Positions 1 through 8,678 of a stretch of 64,000 nt of DNA are shown one piece after another. The notes beneath the pieces were generated by a model. That model made no database searches. It was given only the letters and a program-made list of their open reading frames with translations, and was not told the DNA's origin. Every line of letters starts with the position of its first letter. The stretch's first letter is position 1. The stretch is from Streptomyces umbrinus (GTDB lineage: Bacteria > Actinomycetota > Actinomycetes > Streptomycetales > Streptomycetaceae). The position numbers and the translations under genes were made by a program. Where the stretch lies: contig NZ_JAUSZI010000002.1 of assembly GCF_030817415.1 (NCBI RefSeq), positions 1,612,001 to 1,676,000 on the forward strand. The letters are read 5' to 3'.

Positions 1-76
1 AGTACCTGTACCGACGGGCACCGGACGCGGGAACCCGAGCCACCGCTCCAGTACGGTCACCGACGTCACAGCCCTG

Positions 77-1011
77 TCACTTGAGGAGGCCTTGTCCTCC
101 AGGTACGTACGCGCCACGTCCTCCGGCAGGCGGCGCCAGCTGTCCACCTGCTCGTTCATGGACGCCAGATCGGCAGTCGTGAGTACGTCGTTGAGCCTGT
201 CCAGTGCCCCGGTCGCACCCTCGCTGCCTGACCGGGAGCGGTTCACGACCGGCACGATGTAGTCGGCGTTCTGCAGATCCTTGTCGTCCGCGAGCAGGAC
301 GAGTCGGAACTCGTCGAGCGTCGCGTCCGTCGTGGTGGTGAGCACCATCTGGTCCTGGCCGTTCTGCACGGCCCGTTTCGCCTGCGTAGTACCGACGCCC
401 TTCGGGTCCACACCGGTGATGTCGATGCCGTACGTCTTCCTCAACCCTGGTTCGCAATAGGGGCGTTGTACGCACTCGTCGCCCGCCGCGAGCCGCACTT
501 CGAGGCCCGATCTGCCGAGGTCGCTCAGTGTCTTGAGATCGTGCTGCCGTGCGAACGCTCCGGTCACCGCGAAGGCGTTCTGGTCGACCGCCCGGCCGGG
601 ATCGAGGACGGTGAGCCCGCGCGGGGTGGCGAGCTTGCGCAGCGCGGTCATCGTGGCCTTCAGGTCGGGCGAGCCGACGGCCGGCGCGTCCGCCCCGTTG
701 GTCTTGGCGTTGAGCCAGTCGGCGAAGGTCGCCGCGTACTCGGCGACGACGTCGATCTGCCCGGACTCCAGGGCGGGTTCGTACAGTTCGCGGTTGGCGA
801 CCGTGAGCATCGACGTCTTGTAGCCGGCCTCGTTCAGCAGCAGCCCGTACATGGTGGCGAGCAGGTCGCTCTCGGTGAAGCCGGCCGAGCCGATGGTCAG
901 ATGCTTGCTGTCCCCAGGCGCCTCGGTGACCTCGCCCTGGGTCTCCAGCGACGGACCGGAGGCGCAGCCGGTCAGCAGGAGCAGGCCCGCGAGTGCGGCG
1001 CGGCGCCTCAT
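77..1011 (-). CDS. Osmoprotectant ABC transporter, substrate-binding lipoprotein (ProX/OpuCC type), apparent frameshift at the 3' end
   Basis: Likely captures glycine betaine, choline or a related compatible solute at the outer membrane face for the two permeases upstream. The ATG at 1011 overlaps the stop of the permease gene as ATGA. A short charged and hydrophobic signal ends in LLLLTGC, so Cys16 should be lipidated. The body has the OpuAC-like pattern (GSAGFTESDLLATMYG, then VVAEYAATF). The frame runs through ...ARTYLEDK and then continues open to the window edge as ASSSDRAV. One extra G after the AAG at 93-91 would instead give GLLK and a stop at 79-77, the usual end for this family. So either a 1-nt deletion or a sequencing error is likely. 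No ATPase subunit lies in the window. Confidence 0.85.
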
Positions 1012-1673
1012 CGTGCGCCCCTCTTGGGTGCCAGTCGCTCGGCCGCCTCGAAGACGCCTTCGACGAGCAGCGCGAAGAGGGCCACGAGAACGGCTCCGGC
1101 GACGACCTGGGGCGTACTCGCGAGGTTGAACCCGGCGGTGATGGTCCGTCCGAGGCCGTCGCCGCCCGCGAGCGCGGCGATCGTGGCGGTGGCGACGAGC
1201 TGGACGGCCGCGATGCGCACCCCGTTGAGGATCATCGGCATCGCGAGCGGCACCTCGACCTGCCACAGCATCTGCCGCCCGGTCATGCCCATACCGCGCG
1301 AGGCCCGCACGACGTCGCGGTCGACCTCGCGCATCCCGACGTACGCGTTGGTGAGCAGCGGTGGCACGGCGAACAGGACGAGCGTGACGACCGTCGGGCC
1401 CTCTCTCCACTTGCCGATGGGGGTGAGGAGCAGCAGGACGAGGACGGCGAAGGTGGGGATCGCGCGGCCGACGTTCGAGATGTTGACGGCGAGCGCGCCG
1501 TCCTTGCCGAGGTGGCCGAGGACGAGCGCGACCGGCAGCGCGATCAGACAGCTGATGACGAGACAGACCACGGTCAGCACCAGGTGCTGGGTGAGCCGGT
1601 GCCACACGCCGTCGTCGCCCGCCCAGTTCGCGGAGTCGGTGAGCCAGTCGCAGGCGTCGGCCAGTGTGTTCAC
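1008..1673 (-). CDS. Osmoprotectant ABC transporter permease 2
   Basis: Integral membrane subunit, 221 aa, of the betaine/choline-type importer. Several hydrophobic segments surround a binding-protein-dependent transport loop near residues 110-150 (DRDVVRASRGMGMTGRQML), the EAA motif that contacts the ATPase. I chose the GTG at 1673 because it overlaps the upstream permease stop as GTGA; longer in-frame extensions encode only Arg-rich shadow of the neighbour. Its own stop overlaps the start of the binding-protein gene, so all three genes are translationally coupled. Confidence 0.88.
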   Translation of the reverse strand: MNTLADACDWLTDSANWAGDDGVWHRLTQHLVLTVVCLVISCLIALPVALVLGHLGKDGALAVNISNVGRAIPTFAVLVLLLLTPIGKWREGPTVVTLVLFAVPPLLTNAYVGMREVDRDVVRASRGMGMTGRQMLWQVEVPLAMPMILNGVRIAAVQLVATATIAALAGGDGLGRTITAGFNLASTPQVVAGAVLVALFALLVEGVFEAAERLAPKRGAR

Positions 1674-2344
1674 GCCCGGGCCGCCCGGGTCCACGGGGTG
1701 ATCAGCCACTGCACACCGAGCAGCAGCAGATCGGCGGCGATGACGACGCACAGCACGGACGCGGTGAGGACCTGCGCCTTGAAGAAGGTGTTCATGCCCG
1801 AGTAGATGAGGTTGCCGAGCCCTCCGAAGCCGACGATCGCGCCGACCGTGGCCAGCGATACCGCCGAGACGGTCGCGATCCGCAGCCCGGCCATGGCGGC
1901 GGGCAGGGCGAGCGGCAGTTCCACGGTGAGCAGCAGACGGATGGGCCCGTATCCCATGCCGCGGGCCGCCTGCCGGGTCTCCTCGGGCACGGCGCGCAGT
2001 CCGGCCAGGATGTTCCGTACGAGCAGGGTCAGCGAGTACAGGACGAGACCGGCGACGACGAGGGCCGCCGACAGCCCGTACACCGGCAGGAGCAGCGAGA
2101 ACATGGCGAGCGACGGGATCGTGTAGAGGATCGTCGTCACGGCGAGCACCGGGCCCGCCGCCCAGCCCCAGCGGCGCGCCGGCACGGCCAGCGGCACGGC
2201 GAGGGCCAGCCCGATGAGGACGGAGAGCGCGGTCAGCTGAAGGTGCTGACCGACCGCGTCGAGGAGGATGTCGCGGCGGGTGCTGAGGTATTCACCGCAG
2301 ATCCACTCGTTGCGCGCGAGGCAGTCGTCCGGGGGCGCGGTCAC
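1670..2344 (-). CDS. Osmoprotectant ABC transporter permease 1
   Basis: First gene of the three-gene importer operon, 224 aa, starting at GTG 2344. It has an N-terminal soluble stretch, then about five membrane segments (for example LSVLIGLALAVPLAVPA and VVAGLVLYSLTLLV) and the EAA loop RQAARGMGYGPIRLLLTVEL. Both permeases are of the ProW/OpuCB type and would form a heterodimer. The region 2345-2481 to its right is the divergent promoter region shared with the monooxygenase gene. No ATP-binding gene sits on this side, so the ATPase is probably beyond the left edge or encoded elsewhere. Confidence 0.88.
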   Translation of the reverse strand: MTAPPDDCLARNEWICGEYLSTRRDILLDAVGQHLQLTALSVLIGLALAVPLAVPARRWGWAAGPVLAVTTILYTIPSLAMFSLLLPVYGLSAALVVAGLVLYSLTLLVRNILAGLRAVPEETRQAARGMGYGPIRLLLTVELPLALPAAMAGLRIATVSAVSLATVGAIVGFGGLGNLIYSGMNTFFKAQVLTASVLCVVIAADLLLLGVQWLITPWTRAARA

Positions 2345-2481
2345 GGCTCCATTCCAGCCGGGCGGGCGCGGGGTGGCGCGTATTGATCGCCCGTACGGGG
2401 GCGTTGAACGGGCTTCGCGTGATCCCCGTACTTCAGGGGCAGCGGGCCCGACCCGTCTGCCGTGCTAGGAGGACCCGACCC

Positions 2482-3396
2482 ATGACCGCACACCGCACCG
2501 CCGCCCTCCTCGGGACGGCCCCGCTCCTGCTCGCGGTGTGGGCCGCCGGGCCCGCCGCCGCGCACGGTGCGCCGACGGACCCCGTGAGCCGGGTGGTGGC
2601 CTGCTCCCCCGGAGCGCAGCAGTCGCAGGCGGCGGCGTGCCGGGCGGCCGCCTCCTCCGGCATCGCGGCCTTCGACAATCTGCGCCTCGCAGGTGTCAAC
2701 GGCCGGGACCGCCAGGTCGTCCCCGACGGCAAGCTGTGCAGTGGAGGCATCGCCGCCTACCGGGGCCTGGATCTGGCCCGCGCCGACTGGCCGTCGACCA
2801 AACTGACCGGCGGGGCGAACATGACGCTCACCTACCGGTCGACGATTCCGCACACCGGCTCGTTCAAGCTGTTCCTGACCAAGGAGGGCTACGACCCGAC
2901 GAAGCCCCTGACCTGGTCCGACCTGCCGTCGCAGCCCTTCGCCACGGCCACCGACCCGGCGCTCGTGAACGGCGCCTACCGGATCACGGCCAAGCTGCCG
3001 TCCGACCGCACCGGACGCCATCTGCTCTACACGATCTGGCAGAACACGAGCACGCCGGACACGTACTACTCGTGCTCGGACGTGGTCTTCCCCGCGGCGA
3101 AGGAGAACGCGGGTGCCGGGGCCGGCGGGTCAGCGTCGGAGAAGCCCGCGGCGACACCGACGAAGGCCGCCCCCACCAAGGCCGCGGCCACTCCCACGCC
3201 GTCGGAGTCCCCGGCCGAGGCCACCAGCGCGCCCGTGGAACCGTCGGTCACCGTGACCGACGCGGCCGGCGAGGCGGTCTCCTCGCCCGGCTCCGACGAC
3301 GACAGCCAGGCCCTGGCCCTGCCTCTCGTCGCGGGCGGTGCGGCCGGACTGCTGATCACGGCGGGCGCGGCGTTCACCCTGCGCCGCCGCCGGTGA
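2482..3396 (+). CDS. Secreted, membrane-anchored AA10 lytic polysaccharide monooxygenase
   Basis: Copper enzyme that oxidatively cleaves chitin or cellulose chains outside the cell. The ATG at 2482 follows a good GGAGG at 2468-2472. A signal peptide (residues 1-27, ending GPAAA) leaves His28 as the mature N-terminus (HGAPTDP), the first half of the copper histidine brace; His124 (TIPHTGSFKLF) fits the second. The YYSCSDVVF segment near the domain end carries the axial aromatic region. A Pro/Ala/Thr/Glu-rich linker follows (about 210-275), then a C-terminal hydrophobic helix and RRRR tail. This membrane anchor takes the place of the carbohydrate-binding module often seen in the family. Substrate cannot be told from sequence alone. 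Confidence 0.9.
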   Translation: MTAHRTAALLGTAPLLLAVWAAGPAAAHGAPTDPVSRVVACSPGAQQSQAAACRAAASSGIAAFDNLRLAGVNGRDRQVVPDGKLCSGGIAAYRGLDLARADWPSTKLTGGANMTLTYRSTIPHTGSFKLFLTKEGYDPTKPLTWSDLPSQPFATATDPALVNGAYRITAKLPSDRTGRHLLYTIWQNTSTPDTYYSCSDVVFPAAKENAGAGAGGSASEKPAATPTKAAPTKAAATPTPSESPAEATSAPVEPSVTVTDAAGEAVSSPGSDDDSQALALPLVAGGAAGLLITAGAAFTLRRRR

Positions 3397-3410
3397 GAAG
3401 CTCGAAAACC

Positions 3411-3444
3411 GTGACTGATAGCCTGCGCGTTCTTTAGTTATAAA
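3411..3444 (+). promoter_or_regulatory. AT-rich promoter-like block upstream of the squalene/phytoene-synthase-like gene
   Basis: The sequence GTGACT at 3411-3416 and an unusually AT-rich TTTAGTTATAAAAAGG at 3433-3448 stand out in a region of otherwise very high GC. Together they resemble a -35 and an extended -10 about 27 nt before the start codon at 3471. Spacing is about 18 nt if TAGTTA is the -10. This is inference from composition only. Confidence 0.3.
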
Positions 3445-3470
3445 AAGGAACCATCGCGTGGGAGACGTAC

Positions 3471-4385
3471 GTGCGGACCTGGCGGAGTTGTCTGGAATCG
3501 GCAGGAGCGCACCAGGGCGCTCTGCGTGACGACTACATGAAGGTCGCGCGTTTCATGCAGCGGCGGGAGCCGGCCGGCTATCTGGCGGTGCGCCTGCTGG
3601 TGCCCGCCTCCCACCAGCCCCATGTGCTGGCCGGGTACGCCTTCGCGGCGTTCACCGACGACGTCTGCGACCGGGGGACGGTCCAGGAACGCACAGGGCA
3701 CTACGACGCGTGGGCCGAGCAGGTGCGTACGGCGCTGAGTACGGGAAGCGCCGCGCATCCTCTGCTGCGGGCGTTCCTGCACACCGCGGCGGAGCGTGAA
3801 CTGCCGCGCCGCTGGGTCGACTCGTATCTGGAGGGTGCGCGGATCGACCTCGACTTCTCCGGGTTCGAGACCGAGGCCGACTACCAGCGGTATGTGGAGC
3901 AGCTCACCTGGCCGTTCCTGATGATCACGTCGGGGCTGGCCCATCTCGGGGGCGGGAGCGCCGAGTTCGCCGCCTCCTGTCGGCTGTTCGCCGACGCCGC
4001 CCAGCGCACGGACATCCTCACCGACCTGTCGGAGGACCTGCGCGGCGGGCGGCTGTATCTGCCCCTCAGCGATCTCGACCGGCACGGCATCACGCGCGCC
4101 GACCTCGAGAAGGGGCGCGACCTGCCCGGAGTCCGCGCGCTGGTCGCGGCCACCGTCGAGGCGGCGCGCGCCACGCTCCACGAGGCCACCGTGCTCCTGG
4201 AGCACTGCTCCGAGGAGCACCGGCGGCTGATGCGTTTCATCCTGGACCTGCACCACCAGCGACTGGCGTCGGTGACGGCCCGCGGCGCCTCGGTGGCCCG
4301 TCGTCCGGTACGGGACCGTCCGGTGGCGTGCCTTCGGCTGCTGGCCGGGCGTCCGACACGGCGGGCGGTCCGCGCCACTGGGTGA
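3471..4385 (+). CDS. Squalene/phytoene synthase family protein
   Basis: Head-to-head prenyl transferase fold, 304 aa, GTG start with GGAGA 10 nt upstream. Both Mg-diphosphate motifs are present: the first is FTDDVCDR near residue 64, the second DILTDLSEDLRGGRLYLP near 180-197, as in phytoene or dehydrosqualene synthases. No carotenoid, hopanoid or other terpene gene is nearby, so the substrate (farnesyl or geranylgeranyl diphosphate) and product are unknown. The C-terminal 35 residues are Arg-rich and poorly conserved-looking. The gene is convergent with the ATPase gene to its right; 4386-4493 holds no gene I can support. Confidence 0.78.
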   Translation: MRTWRSCLESAGAHQGALRDDYMKVARFMQRREPAGYLAVRLLVPASHQPHVLAGYAFAAFTDDVCDRGTVQERTGHYDAWAEQVRTALSTGSAAHPLLRAFLHTAAERELPRRWVDSYLEGARIDLDFSGFETEADYQRYVEQLTWPFLMITSGLAHLGGGSAEFAASCRLFADAAQRTDILTDLSEDLRGGRLYLPLSDLDRHGITRADLEKGRDLPGVRALVAATVEAARATLHEATVLLEHCSEEHRRLMRFILDLHHQRLASVTARGASVARRPVRDRPVACLRLLAGRPTRRAVRATG

Positions 4386-4493
4386 GTCGGCCGAGGCGAG
4401 CCGCCCGCGGGCGCGCAGGCGGAGCGTCAACGGGCCGGCGGGCGCACCCTGTTGACCTCGCCGGACCAGGCGCTTATGCCCATGTGCTGTCCA

Positions 4494-6647
4494 TCAGCCC
4501 GGGCCGTCGAGCGACCGGCCGTCCCGCTGGTCCGGCGTCGCGTCCCGGTCGGCAGGCACCATCGGTTCCCCGCTCAGTTCATGACTCCACAGCACATCGC
4601 TGACGCGCTTCACCGCGGCCGTCAGATGGCGGCGATAGGTGCTGAAGGACATCCCGAGGCGTCTGGCCACCGCCTCCTGGGTGGGCGCGGCCTTGCTGTA
4701 CGTGGTCGTGACGACGCGGTGTCGTTTCTCCCCGCCGCGCTCTGCCAGGACGGTGTCGATGGCGCACAGCAGGACGTCGTGGAGGCTCTGGCCGTGCGCC
4801 GCGACGAGGCGGCTGCGGCTGAGTGGGTTGGCCGCGAGCTCGTTGGGCCACCACAGCGCGCGCAGGGCGTCCCGTACCGCGGTGTCGAACTCCCGCCGGG
4901 ACAGCACGACACGGTCCGCCCCCTCCCGCGGAGTTCCGCCCGAGGGCGGAGGTGCCAACTCGCCGATGGCGTCGACGAGTTGGGTGCCGCTGCCGACATC
5001 GATGCCGGCACCGGCCAGCAGGGCCATGTTCTTCTCGACCATCCACGCCAGGGCGGGCCGGGTACGCCAGTCGTGGGCGAACAGACGGTATCCGTGGTCG
5101 CCGACCACGGGTCTGGCGTCGGTCGGCAGCATGTCGCTGCGTTCGAGATAGTCGTTCCAGAAGCCGTCGTCCCGCATCACGACGAACGACCACGCGAGAT
5201 CGTCGGACCGGACGATCTCCCCGATGACGCGCCACTGGATCAGGTTCATGGAGGCCGAAGGCCGCTGGTACGCCTGCGGGTTGACATGAAAACGCGCGAC
5301 GGCGACACGCTCCCCCGTTCCCAACGGCCCGGCCGTACGCACATGGGCCCAGGCGGCGGCCACCACCGGATCCACATCCTCCCCCTCCGGCTCGGCGAGT
5401 TGCAGCCAGGCGGAGAGGGCAACGATGTCATCGGTGCCGGTCGACCTGTACACGACGAACGCTTCGGGCTGCCGGTCCAGCCAGAAGCGGGCGAGCGCGG
5501 CGGACTCGGGGCCCTCCGCCTCGTGGACCAGTTCCACCACGCGTTTCTCGTCGGCGGGAGTGCACGGGAGTTCCCGCACGAGGCCGTGGGAGTGCCAGTC
5601 GAAGGCCTGCGCGAGATGGCCGAGGGTCCGGTGCAGGTACACGAGCGCCTGCATCGCCGGGAGTATCTGCGCGGCGGACGCCTCCCGGACGCGGCCGAGC
5701 AGATACTCGTACATCCGTCGGCGCAGGGCCGCGAATCCGTCCGGGTCGCGCCAGCGCAGGTCGGCTGCCAGGACCTCGCGCACCACGTCGTGCGGGAAGA
5801 GCCCCGCCGGGGTGGATTCGATGAAGGGCTGGGTGCGCAGCCAGGCGAAAAGTTCGGGGGCGCGCTCGCCCATCATCGCCCGCAGGAGGGCCTCGGAGGT
5901 GACGTCGGCCTGGGCGCAGACCTCCAGCGCGGTGCGGTGTGCGGAGCTCGGCGGATCGCCCACGAGTCGTGGCAGCAGCGTCGCGATCACGTCCCGGCCT
6001 GGTGCCCATTCGGCCGCCCTGGCCGTACCGTCCGCGTCCTGCCGCACAACGACCGCGGCGGCCAGGGACAGGGCCAGCGGATTGCCGCCGGTGAAGGACA
6101 GCAGCGCGTGGTGTGCCCCGTCCGGGACTCCGCGTACCCGCAGGAAGGTGGCGGCGTCGCCCCGGGCCAGGTTCCGCAGCGGCACGACGTGCATCAGGTC
6201 CGCCCATCCCGGGTCGGCGACCCAGCGCGGATCGGGGGCCGAGCGCCCGGCGACCACCGCGACCGTGCCCAGCGGCAGCCGCGGCAGGAAGTGCTCCCAC
6301 AACCAGTGCTCCAGGCCCTGACAGTGCTCGAACGCATCGACCAGGAGCACCGATCCGGGCTCGCCGATCGCCTTTCCGGCGGCCTGCTCGAAGTCGTCGG
6401 GCGTCGCCGGAACCGTACGGCCGTCGACCTCGACGACCAGCCGTCCCGCCTCCCGCGCCTCCAGCGCGAACCGCCTGAGCAGCGTGGACTTGCCGATTCC
6501 GCCGGGCCCGTGCAGATAAAGCACCGGAGAACCGTGGGGGTCCCCCGCCAGCGCGGACCGGAACATCGCCCGTTCCGCCGCCCGCCCGACGAACGCCCGG
6601 TCCCGCGCCGCGACCACGAGGTCGCCTAACGAGCCGCCGTCCCCCAT
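4494..6647 (-). CDS. Large P-loop (STAND-like) ATPase regulator with C-terminal helix-turn-helix
   Basis: 717 aa. I chose the ATG at 6647 because GAGGGG lies about 9 nt upstream; an in-frame ATG at 6695 lacks one. After FVGRAAERAMF comes a Walker A (LHGPGGIGKSTLL, about residues 43-55) and a Walker B-like SVLLVDAFEHC, typical of signalling NTPases. The middle (about 360-520) has mixed alpha/beta segments such as EAFVVYRSTG and WSFVVMRDDGFW, which might be a GNAT-like domain, though I cannot prove it. The end, RLGMSFSTYRRHLTAAVKR, looks like a DNA-binding helix-turn-helix. The likely role is a one-protein sensor-regulator. Target and signal are unknown. Confidence 0.72.
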   Translation of the reverse strand: MGDGGSLGDLVVAARDRAFVGRAAERAMFRSALAGDPHGSPVLYLHGPGGIGKSTLLRRFALEAREAGRLVVEVDGRTVPATPDDFEQAAGKAIGEPGSVLLVDAFEHCQGLEHWLWEHFLPRLPLGTVAVVAGRSAPDPRWVADPGWADLMHVVPLRNLARGDAATFLRVRGVPDGAHHALLSFTGGNPLALSLAAAVVVRQDADGTARAAEWAPGRDVIATLLPRLVGDPPSSAHRTALEVCAQADVTSEALLRAMMGERAPELFAWLRTQPFIESTPAGLFPHDVVREVLAADLRWRDPDGFAALRRRMYEYLLGRVREASAAQILPAMQALVYLHRTLGHLAQAFDWHSHGLVRELPCTPADEKRVVELVHEAEGPESAALARFWLDRQPEAFVVYRSTGTDDIVALSAWLQLAEPEGEDVDPVVAAAWAHVRTAGPLGTGERVAVARFHVNPQAYQRPSASMNLIQWRVIGEIVRSDDLAWSFVVMRDDGFWNDYLERSDMLPTDARPVVGDHGYRLFAHDWRTRPALAWMVEKNMALLAGAGIDVGSGTQLVDAIGELAPPPSGGTPREGADRVVLSRREFDTAVRDALRALWWPNELAANPLSRSRLVAAHGQSLHDVLLCAIDTVLAERGGEKRHRVVTTTYSKAAPTQEAVARRLGMSFSTYRRHLTAAVKRVSDVLWSHELSGEPMVPADRDATPDQRDGRSLDGPG

Positions 6648-6755
6648 ACCCCTGCGCCCCTCATGAACCGAACCGAATCTTTCATGACCGGTCACATTAC
6701 GTCGTTCGCCGCAAGGCAGTTGAGGGGTTGGGGCGCGCGTCGCCGTGAGTTTGGT

Positions 6756-7616
6756 TCACGGCCGGAGAGGGGCCGGTTCCGTCATGTCCTGGGTGCCGAT
6801 GACGGACAGCAGCCGCAGTTGCTCGGCGGCACGGCTGCCGGGCGGGGCCGTGAACCAGAGCAGGCGCTGGCGGCCGTCCTCGCTGAAGAGGGTGAGGCAT
6901 TCGACCTCGATGACGCCGAGGCCGGGGTGGACGATGCGTTTGTGGTCGTTCCTGCGCAGGCCCACATCGTGGGTGTCCCACAGCTCCGTGAACTCCGTAC
7001 TGCGACGGCGTAGTTCGCGGATCATCCGGGCCACCTCGGCATCGCGGCCTCGTCGGCCGGCGACCACCTGCAGGTCCGCCACGAAGGCCCGGGACTGGCG
7101 GGGATGGTCCGGGGCCGGATAGAGGGAGCGGGCCGCGGGGTCGGTGAACCAGCGGAAGACGAAGCTGGCCGCCGGTCCGCGGACGGCCGGAGGGCGGCCG
7201 ATCAGGGCAGCGGCCGCCTCGTTCTGGACGAGCGTCTCGTGGAGGTCGGTGATGACCTGCGCGGGCGTACCGGTGAGCTGGTCGAGGAGGCGGAGGAGCG
7301 CCGGCTGGACGTGGGCGGCGGGACCGTGCGCGGCCGGGGGGACTCGCCGGTCCGCGAGGTGGTAGAGATGGTCGCGCTCGTCGCCGGCCAGCCGCAGAGC
7401 GCGGGCGAGAGCGGCCAGGGTCTGCTCCGAGGGCTGGGCGCCGCGCCCCTGCTCCAGCTCGGTGTAGTAGTCCGCCGACAGGCCGGCCAGCTGGGCGACC
7501 TCCTCCCGGCGCAGCCCCGGTACGCGCCTGCGGGGGCCGACCGGCAGCCCCACATCACCCGGCTTCACACGGTCGCGCCGGGACTTCAGGAATGCCGCCA
7601 GTTCGGGAAAGGTCAC
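6756..7616 (-). CDS. XRE-type regulator with MmyB-like ligand-binding domain
   Basis: 286 aa with GTG start. The N-terminal helix-turn-helix spans about residues 34-62 (LRREEVAQLAGLSADYYTEL) followed by QGRGAQPSEQTLAALARAL, the standard arrangement in this actinobacterial family. The rest (about 105-275) matches the MmyB-like ligand-binding half, including the segment around AQVITDLHETLVQNEAAAAL. It is divergent from the SDR-tautomerase pair, with about 175 nt between starts, so those genes are its most likely targets. The ligand is unknown; known homologues act on a neighbouring SDR or oxidoreductase gene. Confidence 0.85.
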   Translation of the reverse strand: MTFPELAAFLKSRRDRVKPGDVGLPVGPRRRVPGLRREEVAQLAGLSADYYTELEQGRGAQPSEQTLAALARALRLAGDERDHLYHLADRRVPPAAHGPAAHVQPALLRLLDQLTGTPAQVITDLHETLVQNEAAAALIGRPPAVRGPAASFVFRWFTDPAARSLYPAPDHPRQSRAFVADLQVVAGRRGRDAEVARMIRELRRRSTEFTELWDTHDVGLRRNDHKRIVHPGLGVIEVECLTLFSEDGRQRLLWFTAPPGSRAAEQLRLLSVIGTQDMTEPAPLRP

Positions 7617-7792
7617 CCCCTCATCCTCACTCGCGCGCGCATCCGGAGCCAGGGGATGCCGACCCCAGGGTAGAGACAGCCCTGGTTAACGCGGGAAGAG
7701 CCGCCGATGGTGGATCTCGGGGCGCCCGTGGAGAAGTCGCGGAACAGCGCTCACCGATACCGCAGACACCGCAGCAAGGAGCCATCACCATC

Positions 7793-8611
7793 ATGCCCAT
7801 TCCGAATCCGGTGGAGACGAATCCGGAGGAGACGCATCCCGCGGAGAACGTCCAGAACCCGGTGGTGCCGGGTGCTCGCCCCCACCCCCGCGTCGCCGTC
7901 GTCACGGGCGGCTCACGCGGCATCGGCCGCCAGTCCGTGGCCCGCCTGGCCTCCGACGGATTCGCGGTCGTGGCCGGCTACTCGGGCAACGCGGACCTCG
8001 CCGAAGCCGCGGTCAAGGAGGTCACCGCGGCCGGCGGCCGGGCCATCGCCGTACGCGGGGACGTCGCCGACGAGAACGACATGTCCGCGCTGTTCGACCT
8101 GGCCGAGTCCACGTACGGCGAAGTCGACGTGGTCGTCCACGCGGCGGGCCGGGCCCACACGGCGGCCGTCGTCGACCTGGACCTGGCGGATCTGGACGCG
8201 CTGCACCGCACCAACATCCGCGGCACGTTCGTCGTCGCCCAGCAGGCCGCACGACGGATCCGGCCGGGCGGGACCATCATCACCTTCTCCACGTCCGTCG
8301 TCGGTCTCGCGTTTCCCACGTACGGGGCCTACAGCGCGAGCAAGGGAGCGGTGGAGGCGCTGACGATGATCCTCGCCCGCGAACTGCGCGGCCGGGACGT
8401 GACGGTGAACGCCGTCGCCCCCGGTCCCACCGCGACCGATCTGTTCCTCGACGGCAAGGACGAGGAGACCGTCGCCCGGCTGGCCGCGCAGCCTCCGCTG
8501 GAACGCCTCGGCACCCCTGCCGACATCGCCGAGACAGTCGCGTTCCTCGCCTCCCCGGCCGGCCACTGGATCAACGGACAGGTCGTCCGGGCCAACGGCG
8601 GCATCGTCTGA
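7793..8611 (+). CDS. Short-chain dehydrogenase/reductase (SDR), first gene of the pair with the tautomerase
   Basis: NAD(P)-dependent oxidoreductase, 272 aa. The ATG at 7793 follows AAGGAG at 7776-7781. A 30-residue polar N-terminal extension precedes the Rossmann nucleotide loop TGGSRGIG (38-45); then NAG-like HAAGRA, the catalytic Ser in ITFSTSVVG and the YSASKGA Tyr/Lys pair. The C-terminal INGQVVRANGGIV is typical of the classical FabG-like subfamily. It is divergent from an MmyB-type regulator and followed 67 nt later by a tautomerase, which suggests joint processing of a small carbonyl compound. Substrate unknown. Confidence 0.86.
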   Translation: MPIPNPVETNPEETHPAENVQNPVVPGARPHPRVAVVTGGSRGIGRQSVARLASDGFAVVAGYSGNADLAEAAVKEVTAAGGRAIAVRGDVADENDMSALFDLAESTYGEVDVVVHAAGRAHTAAVVDLDLADLDALHRTNIRGTFVVAQQAARRIRPGGTIITFSTSVVGLAFPTYGAYSASKGAVEALTMILARELRGRDVTVNAVAPGPTATDLFLDGKDEETVARLAAQPPLERLGTPADIAETVAFLASPAGHWINGQVVRANGGIV

Positions 8612-8678
8612 CGGCCGCCCCATCGGCGCGACGAACAACAGCCATCCATCACCAGCAATCACAGGAATGAGAACGAAC

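Noticed and set aside
4452..6629. A 725-codon plus-strand frame opposite the large ATPase
   Set aside because: Composition is that of a high-GC antisense shadow with no domain motif; the minus strand has Walker motifs and a good start.
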